Below, piece by piece: positions 52,115-60,625 of a stretch of 64,000 bases of DNA (within the stretch, counting starts at the first letter, position 1; every line of letters starts with the position of its first letter). The stretch is from CAYNND01 sp964398775 (lineage in GTDB: Bacteria > Patescibacteriota > Minisyncoccia > Phycocordibacterales > UBA2100). The DNA lies in assembly GCA_964398775.1 (NCBI GenBank), contig CAYNND010000005.1, positions 1-64,000 of the forward strand, written 5' to 3'. The position numbers and the translations under genes are program-made. The notes beneath the pieces were generated by a model. It made no database searches. It was not told the origin of the DNA and saw nothing but the letters and a program-made list of their open reading frames with translations.

Positions 52115-53188
52115 TTATAAATATTTTTTGGCATGCAAAAGTTCTGCGATAAGAACTCCACCACCCGCTGCACCTCTAATCGTGTTATGCGAGAGCCCAA
52201 CAAATTTCCACTGGAATAAAGGGTCTTCTCTGAGCCTACCTACGGTCACTGCCATTGCTTTATCTGAGTCTCTATCAAGTCTTGTCTGCGGCCTATTTTC
52301 TTCACTTTTATAATGAATAGCCTGCCGCGGAGCAAGTGGAAGTTGTAATCGTTGTGGTTCACCGGTAAACGATTCCCATGCTTTTAGTATCTCATCGCGA
52401 CTTGGCTTCTGTTCGCATTCAAACGAAACGCACGCCATATGACCGTCAATGGTCGGAACACGGTTGCAGTGCGCTGAAATTGCAAATGAGTCGTCATAGA
52501 TAAATGACGTGTCACCAATTGTTCCAAAGATTTTTCTTGGCTCTAGTTCAGACTTCTGTTCCTCGCCTCCAATATAAGGGATAACATTATCCAGAATGTC
52601 ATATGAAGAGACGCCCGGATGCCCTGCCCCAGAAATTGATTGCATTGTAGTGACAAATACTTTTCGTACTTTGAATGTTTTGTGAAGCGCTGCAAGCGGT
52701 GCGGTATAGCTTTGAATTGAGCAGTTTGGCTTAACGACAATAAATCCTTTTGCCCACCCTCTGTTCTTTTGCTGTATTGGGATCATTTCAAGATGCTCAG
52801 GATTAACCTCAGGTATAATCATTGGAACATCCGACGTATGCCTGTGCGTTGAAGCATTTGAAACCACTGGAATACCTGCTGCTGCATATTGCTCTTCCCA
52901 CTCCTTCGCTATTGGTGTATCCAGCGCTGAAAATACAAAATCACATGATGCAGCGCAGGTCTGTAGATCGTCAACTGTGTGCACCTGTAACCCAGAGATA
53001 CTCTCAGGGATATGTGCCTGCATGTGCCAGCGACCCTGTACAGCTTCCGCATACGTTTTCCCAGCTGAAGACTGACTTGCTACAAGATATGTAACCTCAA
53101 ACCATTCATGGTTAGTAAGGAGCGCTATATACTGCTGCCCCACCATCCCAGTCGCACCAAGAATACCAACTCGAAGTTTTTTGTTCAT
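52115..53188 (-). CDS. asd: Aspartate-semialdehyde dehydrogenase
   Basis: The 357-residue enzyme reduces aspartyl phosphate to aspartate semialdehyde with NADPH. The nucleotide loop GILGATGMVGQQY (about 8-20) and the catalytic Cys in VVKPNCSIQSY near 155 are present. The form KPNCS and the overall pattern resemble the archaeal/fungal-type Asd. ATG 53188 is 1 bp after the lysC stop, and an alternative ATG lies 9 bp upstream, overlapping lysC. Its product feeds both the carboxyspermidine enzyme and homoserine dehydrogenase. Confidence 0.92.
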   Translation of the reverse strand: MNKKLRVGILGATGMVGQQYIALLTNHEWFEVTYLVASQSSAGKTYAEAVQGRWHMQAHIPESISGLQVHTVDDLQTCAASCDFVFSALDTPIAKEWEEQYAAAGIPVVSNASTHRHTSDVPMIIPEVNPEHLEMIPIQQKNRGWAKGFIVVKPNCSIQSYTAPLAALHKTFKVRKVFVTTMQSISGAGHPGVSSYDILDNVIPYIGGEEQKSELEPRKIFGTIGDTSFIYDDSFAISAHCNRVPTIDGHMACVSFECEQKPSRDEILKAWESFTGEPQRLQLPLAPRQAIHYKSEENRPQTRLDRDSDKAMAVTVGRLREDPLFQWKFVGLSHNTIRGAAGGGVLIAELLHAKKYL

Positions 53189-53189
53189 A

Positions 53190-54500
53190 CTATGCAATTA
53201 AAGTTTTATGTAATGCAATCACCGATGACTGTGCGGCATCCTCCTTCACAATAAACGTTATACTGACACCTGTCGCAGATTCTGAAATCATGCGTACTGG
53301 GACATTCATTTTTTCGAAAGTAGTGCAAGCAGTTTTCATGACGCTGGATACGTGCATACCTGCCCCTACAATGCATATAACCGCACAATTGTGGGTTACT
53401 TCAACTGCACCGATTGACCTGAGCGACTCTACAAGCGCTGAGGTATGAGCAGATGATGCATAACTGCATGATACACTCACTACAGAAGTTGCGATTACAT
53501 CAACAGCAACCTCATGCTCTTCAAAGCATCTGAACATGCGTGCCATGAGGCCTGTACCGTCAAAGAAATCCGGACTATGCACGGTGACCACGGTTGTACC
53601 TTTCTTTGAGGTTATCGCCTTTGCCATTTTAGTATGGTTTTTCGGAGTTTGAGCTTGTATCAAAGTTCCTGTTCCTTGAGGTTTGAATGTGTTCAATACT
53701 CGCACTGGCACACCTTTTTCCATTGCTGGGAGCATTGTTTTTGGATGAAGTACTTTTGCACCAAAGTAGGCTAGTTCACCGGCTTCTTCATATTGCAATG
53801 CTGGTATAAGTCGAGCAGATGGAACAACACGAGGGTCAGTTGAGAGGACTCCGTCAACTTCTTTCCATATCTGGATCTCAGCGGCAGAGATTGAGCCACC
53901 GATAATTGCCGTAGTGTAATCAGAACCACCACGTCCAAGGGTAGTGACTGAACCTTTTTTTGTTTTCCCAATAAAACCTGTTACAACAGGTACTTTTGTG
54001 TATGCTTGGAAAAAAGACTTGATTGCTGCAGGTGTTTCTGAAAGTGGCTCAGAGTTTCCGTGCACATTTGTTGTAAGCATGCCGATATCCCATGCGTCAT
54101 ACGCTATTGAATCAACACCTCTTTTTTGAAGAAGTGCAGCCACAATCCGAGCCGATAATCTCTCACCGAATGATACAAAGCGATCTCGAACCGCAAGCGA
54201 TTGAGTTACATTTTTTGATGATAGTTTTTTCAGCTCATTCAGTAAAGGCTCGACACCATCGCAAGACAGTTCGAGTTGTTCGATAATGTTCGCATGCCTC
54301 TGTGCCAATAAAGACACCTTATGAAGGCGTGCAGTGACTGAACGTTCATGGTATATCTCCAAAAGTGCATCTGTTACACCTGCAACCGCAGAAACAACCA
54401 CAATTGGTTGCTGAGCAATTCGCGCTTTAATTATTTTAACAACGCTCTGGATACTTTCAGCAGTACCAACAGATGTGCCGCCAAACTTCATTACTATCAT
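53190..54500 (-). CDS. lysC: Aspartate kinase
   Basis: The enzyme phosphorylates aspartate, the first step to aspartate semialdehyde. The N-terminal MKFGGTSVGTAESIQ, GRGGSDYTTAIIG near 210 and a C-terminal pair of ACT domains (about 310-436) are seen. The ACT domains imply feedback control by an amino acid, maybe threonine or lysine. ATG 54500 and ATG 54491 are both possible starts; a TATGAT lies only 4 bp before 54491. The gene heads the lysC-asd run and is divergent from hom. Confidence 0.92.
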   Translation of the reverse strand: MIVMKFGGTSVGTAESIQSVVKIIKARIAQQPIVVVSAVAGVTDALLEIYHERSVTARLHKVSLLAQRHANIIEQLELSCDGVEPLLNELKKLSSKNVTQSLAVRDRFVSFGERLSARIVAALLQKRGVDSIAYDAWDIGMLTTNVHGNSEPLSETPAAIKSFFQAYTKVPVVTGFIGKTKKGSVTTLGRGGSDYTTAIIGGSISAAEIQIWKEVDGVLSTDPRVVPSARLIPALQYEEAGELAYFGAKVLHPKTMLPAMEKGVPVRVLNTFKPQGTGTLIQAQTPKNHTKMAKAITSKKGTTVVTVHSPDFFDGTGLMARMFRCFEEHEVAVDVIATSVVSVSCSYASSAHTSALVESLRSIGAVEVTHNCAVICIVGAGMHVSSVMKTACTTFEKMNVPVRMISESATGVSITFIVKEDAAQSSVIALHKTLIA

Positions 54501-54524
54501 AGAATCAACAATTACCCTGTAATG

Positions 54525-54678
54525 ACTCACTGATGTCAGTGAGTTGTTGTGGAGCTATGCTCCGTCTTTCTATGCAGCGCTTCTGACGACACGAAGAAAC
54601 TTCAGTCGGAATGATCGTGCTCTATAAACTCTAGCATGTAATTCACGGATTACAATCCTTGTGTGATACACTTTCACC
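54525..54678. promoter_or_regulatory. Divergent lysC-hom regulatory region
   Basis: This gap holds a 9-bp inverted repeat (ACTCACTGA/TCAGTGAGT, 54525-54544), a second small hairpin (GGAGC/GCTCC near 54551-54563) and TACACT (54667-54672) 6 bp before hom. On the lysC side the hairpins would lie in an mRNA leader if transcription began further upstream. No known riboswitch class is recognised. Confidence 0.45.
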
Positions 54679-55701
54679 ATGAAGACAGCACGTATCGCGA
54701 TTATTGGAAAAGGAAACATAGGAAATACTCTTGCAGAGCGTGCACAAGCACTGGGGCATCAGATTTCAGCGCATATAAGTCGCTCAGAATTTAAAAATCA
54801 TCGCGGAGATACTGTCGCACACACTTTCGATAATTTCGCAACGTTTATAGAGCACTACCCTGAAGAGCGTCCTGAGATTGTTTGTTTGGCTATACCAACT
54901 CTGGATACTGGTGAGATTGCTGCTCAGCTAATCACAGATGCTCTATCACTTGGAATCCATGTTGTTACGTGCGAAAAAGGCTCACTTTCATATCATGCAG
55001 ATGAGCTTTTAACTGCAGCATCACCTGCACAACTTCGTTATTCAGCATCAGTAGGAGGAGGTACGATGATGCTTCCGTATATGTATATGAGAAATATGCA
55101 GGAGCGGGTTATTCAAATGGATGCAGTAATAAACGGAACATGCAATTTTATTTTCCATCAAACTGCACAAAGTGGACGCACTCTAGGAGAAGCATGTGAT
55201 GAAGCTGCTCGGCTTGGATATGCAGAACCTGGGAGCAAAGAACCTTTAAGTCTTATAAATGGAGAATTGAAAGATGTTCGCATGAAGACATGCGTACTCT
55301 TTAATACGGTATTGGCTCAGAAATTGCGCATTACGCCGCGCGACCTCGGTTCTCTATCCCTCAACGAAGCAACACTAGATGAACTCAGTAGGTATTCGGG
55401 TAGTGTGCGGCTTGTTGTGCAATTTACAAACACAGAAAACGCCAAAATAGCTGAGTATAGTGGTTGCCAGTTTGTCACTTCAGTTGACGGATGGACAATC
55501 CAAGGAGGGTTTCGTAACCTTCAAAAGGAGCCTGAGCTGCTCCAGTGGCTTCCAGGAGGTGTCGGAAACGCAATCCACATCACAGAGGGTAAGCTAGGAA
55601 GTGGCGGAAGGTACACACTGACAGGACCGGGTGCAGGGGCTGAGGCGACTACATCAGCTATGCTCAACGACATTCATGAAATACTAACAACTCGATACTA
55701 A
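54679..55701 (+). CDS. hom: Homoserine dehydrogenase
   Basis: The 340-residue enzyme has a Rossmann loop (AIIGKGNIGNTLAE near 7), the NADPH/substrate stretch CEKGSLSYHADEL near 98, the SASVGGGTMMLPY segment near 117 and the active-site signature INGTCNFIFH near 150, followed by AARLGYAEPGS near 175. It would reduce aspartate semialdehyde to homoserine. It lacks an ACT domain. No thrB, thrC or metA is in the window, so where homoserine goes is open. It is divergent from lysC. Confidence 0.85.
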   Translation: MKTARIAIIGKGNIGNTLAERAQALGHQISAHISRSEFKNHRGDTVAHTFDNFATFIEHYPEERPEIVCLAIPTLDTGEIAAQLITDALSLGIHVVTCEKGSLSYHADELLTAASPAQLRYSASVGGGTMMLPYMYMRNMQERVIQMDAVINGTCNFIFHQTAQSGRTLGEACDEAARLGYAEPGSKEPLSLINGELKDVRMKTCVLFNTVLAQKLRITPRDLGSLSLNEATLDELSRYSGSVRLVVQFTNTENAKIAEYSGCQFVTSVDGWTIQGGFRNLQKEPELLQWLPGGVGNAIHITEGKLGSGGRYTLTGPGAGAEATTSAMLNDIHEILTTRY

Positions 55702-55767
55702 AATCCTTTACATTCTGTGAAAATGCGTTAGAGTACAAATCACTAATTCATAACAATATCTAAAGAG

Positions 55768-57165
55768 ATGAAACGCGCACGTGCATCAGCACACAAACAT
55801 GCGAAGAATGGTTTCAGAAAGATGTGGAAACTCGGCATAGAAGAGGTTAACACAGGGATGTTTGATATAAGTGATGATGGTTCACTTGTTGTTCGAGAGG
55901 GAAACTTCCAATACAACATCCATGACATAGTAAAGAAGTACGGCACTTCAACCGAAATCCTCTTCCCTACGATCATTGAAAATCGAGTTCGAGACATGAT
56001 TGAGACATTCAATGCCTACATTAAAGTGCTCGGATACAAAGGCAAATACCACTATCATTACCCAATGAAGGTGAATCAGAACAAGGAATTCGTTCTTCCT
56101 GCAGTTGCTGAAGGCGCAAACCTTGAAGTTGCCTCTGCAAACGAATTATTTTTAGTGAAGCGAATGATTGAACAGAACAAATTTACGAACAGTATTCGTG
56201 TGCTCTGCAATGGACCGAAAACAGAACGTTATATTGAACTTATCGAAGAGTTGAAATCTAAAGGACTTGTTGTTATACCTATTATCGAAGACCATAGTGA
56301 GCTTGAGCGAATGAGGCGTTTCAAAGGTGAGGTTGGCATACGTGTTGACTTAAACATTAAAGTCGACAGTCATTGGGATAAACGATTTAACCGATTTGGC
56401 TTTACTGAAGAAGAGCTTGTTTCTCTAGGTACAATACGAAACCTCTCAATACTTCACTACCATATTTCAAGCCAGATTGAGCATATAGATGGCCTTATAC
56501 GTCCGATGCAGCGAGCAATTGAACTGTACGCAAAGATGCGCCTAAAAAACCCTGGTCTCGACTCACTTGATATTGGCGGTGGTGCTGGTATTCCATACAA
56601 TAAGAACAAGCAACTCTATAACACCAAAAATCTAATACAACGAATTGTTAAGACGGCAAAGGCTACTTGCGATAAATTGAATGTAAAACATCCGACACTC
56701 ATCTCAGAATGGGGACGATATGCTGTTGCACCTGCACAAATAACTATATACAAAGTTATCGCTGAGAAAGAGATTGCACAGAAGGATAAGCATAAATGGT
56801 ATGTGGTTGATGGGAGTTTTATGAATGATCTTACAGACACATGGGCATTGCACCAAAAGTGGCATGTTGTACCAGTAAACAGTATGAAACACCACAAACT
56901 CCAGCATACATGGCTTGCTGGGAGCTCGTGTGACAGTGATGATAAATACACTGCGGGCGGCACATCTATACCACTACCTAAAATAAGCGATACTGATAAT
57001 GGACTCTATATAGCCATCCTCGACACAGGTGCGTATCAAGACTCGCTTGCGTCACATCACTGCATGCTCTCGTCACCTCTTAAGCTTCTTGCAAGTAATG
57101 GTGAAATTAAGGTTATACGCAAACGCGAAGCTCCTGAAGATGTGGGGAGACAATTTGGATGGTAG
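55768..57165 (+). CDS. speA: Arginine decarboxylase, SpeA-like, short form
   Basis: The 465-residue PLP enzyme matches the biosynthetic arginine decarboxylase fold: the PLP lysine region HYPMKVNQN near 96, LEVASANELF near 118, GIRVDLNIKVDSHWDKRFNRFGF near 190-213, and DIGGGAGIPY near 270. It is shorter than SpeA of E. coli (about 658), lacking much of the C-terminal helical part. It is expected to make agmatine for the ureohydrolase across the divergent cluster. A diaminopimelate-type decarboxylase is less likely because of the YPMKVNQ and RFGF motifs. It ends 2 bp before the convergent membrane protein gene. Confidence 0.85.
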   Translation: MKRARASAHKHAKNGFRKMWKLGIEEVNTGMFDISDDGSLVVREGNFQYNIHDIVKKYGTSTEILFPTIIENRVRDMIETFNAYIKVLGYKGKYHYHYPMKVNQNKEFVLPAVAEGANLEVASANELFLVKRMIEQNKFTNSIRVLCNGPKTERYIELIEELKSKGLVVIPIIEDHSELERMRRFKGEVGIRVDLNIKVDSHWDKRFNRFGFTEEELVSLGTIRNLSILHYHISSQIEHIDGLIRPMQRAIELYAKMRLKNPGLDSLDIGGGAGIPYNKNKQLYNTKNLIQRIVKTAKATCDKLNVKHPTLISEWGRYAVAPAQITIYKVIAEKEIAQKDKHKWYVVDGSFMNDLTDTWALHQKWHVVPVNSMKHHKLQHTWLAGSSCDSDDKYTAGGTSIPLPKISDTDNGLYIAILDTGAYQDSLASHHCMLSSPLKLLASNGEIKVIRKREAPEDVGRQFGW

Positions 57166-57166
57166 C

Positions 57167-58075
57167 CTAACGAAGAGGTTGTGGTGTTTTTACCGGTATG
57201 TTCACCGGGTATTTAGTTTCATCCACTGTGCGTTTAAAGCAGTTTTTCCCTTGTCCGTGTTCCCAGTACTCAGCTTGGTTAAAGGGATATGATTCTGTCG
57301 TAGGTGCTATCACTTTGTATTCTGCCGCGAATACTGCACAGAGCTCAAACTCCCTCTCCCCCGTAGTTGTGTACTGTATGTCTGCGCTGCCTCCAGTTGG
57401 AGCGCTGTATCCAGAGATTGGATCATTGAGCTCCAGTAGAGCTTTGGGAAGTTTACCGTTCTTCTGCCAGTAATCGATAATCTGATACTGTAATGACTGC
57501 AAATCCGAAACAATTACCTTGTCGCGTGCAATTTTTCTAAGGTAATTTGGTGACCCTGCAACAACAAAGAGCAATACTATAGAAAATACGACAGCAGCAC
57601 CGACCGTCATACCAACGAGTTCTGAGTGAGATTTATGTTCAACCCAGTACTGCCGAATCTCTTTCATGTAGTACCAGAATGAGGCAACTAGTAGCGCTGC
57701 AGCCGAGAAGGACTTTAATAAGAACGATGCCGTCATTTCCTCACCGCTTAAAAATGAAGATAGTAAGATAAATACATCGACTGCAATCGTGGCGACTGAA
57801 ATGAACAGAATTCCATAAAGTACCCATGTTCGAACCCAAATGTCTTTAGTAGCAGGGTCAGCGCGCTCAGCCGTATGTACAAGGCGAGTAAGCCAAACAT
57901 ACAACGGGAACGCTATAAGTAGTCCTGCCGCGGCAGTCTGCATACTAGAACCTTCAGGGTAGCCGGTTGTTACAACATCAATGAGTCCAAACCATAATGA
58001 TAGCAAGGACGCGCAACTTATAATAAGAGAAACGAGTATTCCTACCCATACAAAAAATGACTGTGCTGTTTTCAT
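57167..58075 (-). CDS. Polytopic membrane protein (DUF5671-like)
   Basis: The 302-residue protein has about five membrane helices in the first 185 residues (starting at 8-30, 45-62, 84-106, 118-135, 155-175), with a short pilin-like extracytoplasmic part after that (about 185-302) that contains Gln/Asn-rich helices and two cysteines. The N-terminal half resembles DUF5671. Function is unknown. It is 15 bp from ychF on the same strand, and its start lies in an ATGGCA/TGCCAT inverted repeat. Confidence 0.6.
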   Translation of the reverse strand: MKTAQSFFVWVGILVSLIISCASLLSLWFGLIDVVTTGYPEGSSMQTAAAGLLIAFPLYVWLTRLVHTAERADPATKDIWVRTWVLYGILFISVATIAVDVFILLSSFLSGEEMTASFLLKSFSAAALLVASFWYYMKEIRQYWVEHKSHSELVGMTVGAAVVFSIVLLFVVAGSPNYLRKIARDKVIVSDLQSLQYQIIDYWQKNGKLPKALLELNDPISGYSAPTGGSADIQYTTTGEREFELCAVFAAEYKVIAPTTESYPFNQAEYWEHGQGKNCFKRTVDETKYPVNIPVKTPQPLR

Positions 58076-58090
58076 ATGGCAAGTATGCCA

Positions 58091-59191
58091 TTAACTGTGC
58101 CTAAATTCCATGACGTCGCCATCACGCACAATATACTCTTTTCCTTCAGTTCGTAGCTTCCCGCTTTCTCGTGCGTTTGCCCATGAGCCGGTTTCTACCA
58201 AGTCACTCCAAAATACTGTCTCTGCACGTATGAATTTCTGTTGGAAATCAGTATGTATGACGCCAGCTGCAACGGGTGCAGTAGCGCCTATTGGTATTGT
58301 CCATGCGCGTGTCTCCTCTTCTCCTGATGTAAAGTATGAATGAAGCTTGAGGAGCTGATATCCTGTTTTGATTAAATTGTCGAGACCGTTTTCCGCAACA
58401 CCAAACTCATCTCGGAACATGCCACGTTCATCTACAGATACATCTTTCAGGTTACGCTCGACACCAACATCCACTTTGACTGAGAGTGCGCCAGAATCAC
58501 GGATGAAAGCTTCGAGCTCAAGGTAGCGTGGGTCGTTCACCTCATCCAAATTAGTAGCGCCAGCTTTTTTATTCAAAACGTACATTATTGGCTTCATTGT
58601 AAGAAGTTGTAGACCTTGAACCAGGAAGCACTCAGCATCATTGAGTGTCGTATTAGATGCCAGTTTGCCGGATTCAAGAACTGACAATATTTTTTTAAGA
58701 GTTGCATCGAGAACAATCGCATCTTTATCACCACGTTTTACGTCCTTTGTGTTTGATTCAATTCTTTTAGCTACAACCTGCATATCAGCAAGAACAAGTT
58801 CCAAGTTAATAACCTCAATGTCTCGCATGGGGTGTACTGAACCATGTACATGTGTTATATCTGCATCTTCAAAAATGCGGACAACTTCAGCAATGGCATT
58901 AACTTCTCGAATATTTGAAAGAAACTTGTTTCCAAGACCTTCACCTTCAGATGCGCCTTTAACAAGGCCAGCTATGTCTACAAACTCCACAACGGCCGGG
59001 ATGATTTTCTTACTGTGCGTAACGTTTGACAATGCTTCGAGGCGTGTGTCAGGAACAGGCACTATGCCGACTGACGGGTCAATAGTACAGAAAGGATAGT
59101 TTTCAGCAGGAACTGATTTCTCGGTAAGGGCATTGAAAAGTGTTGATTTTCCAACGTTCGGAAGTCCTACAATGCCAATTGAAAGTGACAT
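58091..59191 (-). CDS. ychF: Ribosome-binding ATPase YchF/OLA1
   Basis: The 366-residue P-loop protein has Walker A GLPNVGKST near residue 8, DIAGLVKGASEGEGLGN near 70, the NKXG-like NKKAG motif near 204 and the C-terminal TGS-like domain (about 280-366). YchF binds ribosomes and prefers ATP to GTP. The start ATG 59191 follows the upstream stop by 1 bp, so it is coupled to that gene. Confidence 0.95.
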   Translation of the reverse strand: MSLSIGIVGLPNVGKSTLFNALTEKSVPAENYPFCTIDPSVGIVPVPDTRLEALSNVTHSKKIIPAVVEFVDIAGLVKGASEGEGLGNKFLSNIREVNAIAEVVRIFEDADITHVHGSVHPMRDIEVINLELVLADMQVVAKRIESNTKDVKRGDKDAIVLDATLKKILSVLESGKLASNTTLNDAECFLVQGLQLLTMKPIMYVLNKKAGATNLDEVNDPRYLELEAFIRDSGALSVKVDVGVERNLKDVSVDERGMFRDEFGVAENGLDNLIKTGYQLLKLHSYFTSGEEETRAWTIPIGATAPVAAGVIHTDFQQKFIRAETVFWSDLVETGSWANARESGKLRTEGKEYIVRDGDVMEFRHS

Positions 59192-59192
59192 A

Positions 59193-59453
59193 CTAGAATG
59201 GACGCTGCTTAATGTGCTGCGCCTGAGGTCCAAGCACCTCTTGGAGCTGCTTTTGGTATTTTTTCATCACTTGCATCATGGCAAACATTTGGTGCTCACC
59301 TTTCTTTGTCCGCTCTTCCATCTCTTTTGCAATTTTTGTAAAGAGTTCTGGGTTTTTTTCAATAAGGCCCTGTATCATTTCCTGCATTTCAGGTGATACG
59401 CCTTTCATTTGGCTTTGGACCACTTTCTTAGTTAGCCATGATTTTATACTCAT
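59193..59453 (-). CDS. Small helical protein of unknown function
   Basis: The 86-residue protein is helical, rich in Met, Lys and Gln, with a charged tail ending AQHIKQRPF. It has no signal peptide. I do not recognise a family. The frame extends upstream into truB, but TACTAT at 59460-59465, 6 bp before ATG 59453, sets the start. It is coupled to ychF. Confidence 0.6.
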   Translation of the reverse strand: MSIKSWLTKKVVQSQMKGVSPEMQEMIQGLIEKNPELFTKIAKEMEERTKKGEHQMFAMMQVMKKYQKQLQEVLGPQAQHIKQRPF

Positions 59454-59459
59454 TGCGGT

Positions 59460-59465
59460 ATAGTA
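59460..59465 (-). promoter_or_regulatory. -10 element deciding start 59453
   Basis: TACTAT lies 6 bp before ATG 59453. It is located between the truB stop and this gene, excluding the longer overlapping frame. Confidence 0.5.
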
Positions 59466-59487
59466 TCGAAAATGCGGCAAACTGCAA

Positions 59488-60288
59488 CTACCAAGATGGC
59501 CACCAGAAATGGAAGCCGAGAAAGGAACGTCGCTTACCGATTCGAGTGCGTTTGATTGACAGCGCACATGCTTGAGTTGAAAGTGCCCTACCCACCCGCT
59601 CAGCAAGCGTCCGCATGTACGTGCCTGACCCTGATATACACACGCATCGAACTATTACATACGTGCTCAGTAGTGTTGCCTGGAATGCCTCACCCCAGGC
59701 CTTCTCAATCTCGATTTGTCTGAAGTCAGTACATGGTTTGCCGCCGTTATACTCTGTGAGCTTATGAATTCTAGAGAGAACCAGTTGTTTTAATTCATGC
59801 AATTTCACCTCCCGCACTTCTAGCACACGAAGGGCGTCAATTCTCGAGCTTGTAAGTGGAAGTTCAATTTCATGCAGTCTACCTTCACGTGCCCACATGT
59901 GCAGCGCTTTCCCGCGCACTGGTTTTGAGGAGTAATGCGGGTATGGCCATGCATGTGAGCCTATAAAACTTGTAAGTACGTTTTTAACTTGTGTGCGGCT
60001 TGGGTTGATATACAAATCACTAATCTTGGGAATGCCGAGAATATCTCCTGTGTCAGTTGATATACCGAGTAGGATTTCTACTTCGTACTCTTTATCCATT
60101 GTCCGGTACTTCTTCTCAGCCTTACATTCATCACCAACAAGTACAAGAATCTTACCTTCTGCCATAGGGTCAAGCCGTCCGGAATACGAAAGTGGGGTTG
60201 ATTCAGTGATGACATGCCGTACTCTAAAACGCCGTATAGCTTGCAGTGGTGTCTCACCTATCTTTTTCCATATAACGCCCGTTCTCAT
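59488..60288 (-). CDS. truB: tRNA pseudouridine(55) synthase TruB
   Basis: The 266-residue enzyme makes pseudouridine 55 in the T loop of tRNA. The catalytic Asp is in YSGRLDPMAEG near 42, and EYEVEILLGISTDTGD near 68 and YMRTLAERVGRAL near 228 match the family. The frame begins at GTG 60291, but ATG 60288 stands 6 bp after TACAAT (60295-60300) and is preferred. Confidence 0.93.
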   Translation of the reverse strand: MRTGVIWKKIGETPLQAIRRFRVRHVITESTPLSYSGRLDPMAEGKILVLVGDECKAEKKYRTMDKEYEVEILLGISTDTGDILGIPKISDLYINPSRTQVKNVLTSFIGSHAWPYPHYSSKPVRGKALHMWAREGRLHEIELPLTSSRIDALRVLEVREVKLHELKQLVLSRIHKLTEYNGGKPCTDFRQIEIEKAWGEAFQATLLSTYVIVRCVCISGSGTYMRTLAERVGRALSTQACALSIKRTRIGKRRSFLGFHFWWPSW

Positions 60289-60294
60289 CACTAC

Positions 60295-60300
60295 ATTGTA
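60295..60300 (-). promoter_or_regulatory. -10 element of truB
   Basis: TACAAT lies 6 bp before ATG 60288 and directly after the stop of the RNHCP gene. Confidence 0.55.
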
Positions 60301-60621
60301 CTATGTTCTTGCTGCATTCTGCTTTTTTACAATAGCAAGAAGTGCCTCGATAGAATCGTTTTTATGAGTTCTATTGCGCTTTGTGTGTCCACAGACTGTA
60401 CATTTGTGTGTGAGTACAGTCTCCTGCTTTTCTGTCTCAACAAGAATCGGCTCCATGAGCCCATCACACAGGGCAGATCTGTCTCCTGGATTAACATCGA
60501 CATGTTTACTCCATAAGCACGACGGGCAATGGTTAGTATACCCAGTACCCTTAACAGATACTGAACATCTATCGCACGTAAAGTCCTCAACGACACGAGT
60601 GAAGCGTTTTGGACCTCTCAT
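60301..60621 (-). CDS. RNHCP-domain zinc-binding protein
   Basis: The 106-residue protein contains an RNHCP domain: FTCDRCSVSV near 14, TNHCPSCLWSKHVD near 28 and DRSALCDGLMEPI near 47, then a second CxxC (HKCTVCGHTKR near 72). The ordered Cys/His set suggests a zinc fold. Its function is not known. ATG 60621 is chosen because a longer frame would overlap atpC. The gene lies between atpC and truB. Confidence 0.8.
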   Translation of the reverse strand: MRGPKRFTRVVEDFTCDRCSVSVKGTGYTNHCPSCLWSKHVDVNPGDRSALCDGLMEPILVETEKQETVLTHKCTVCGHTKRNRTHKNDSIEALLAIVKKQNAART

Positions 60622-60625
60622 GGCT

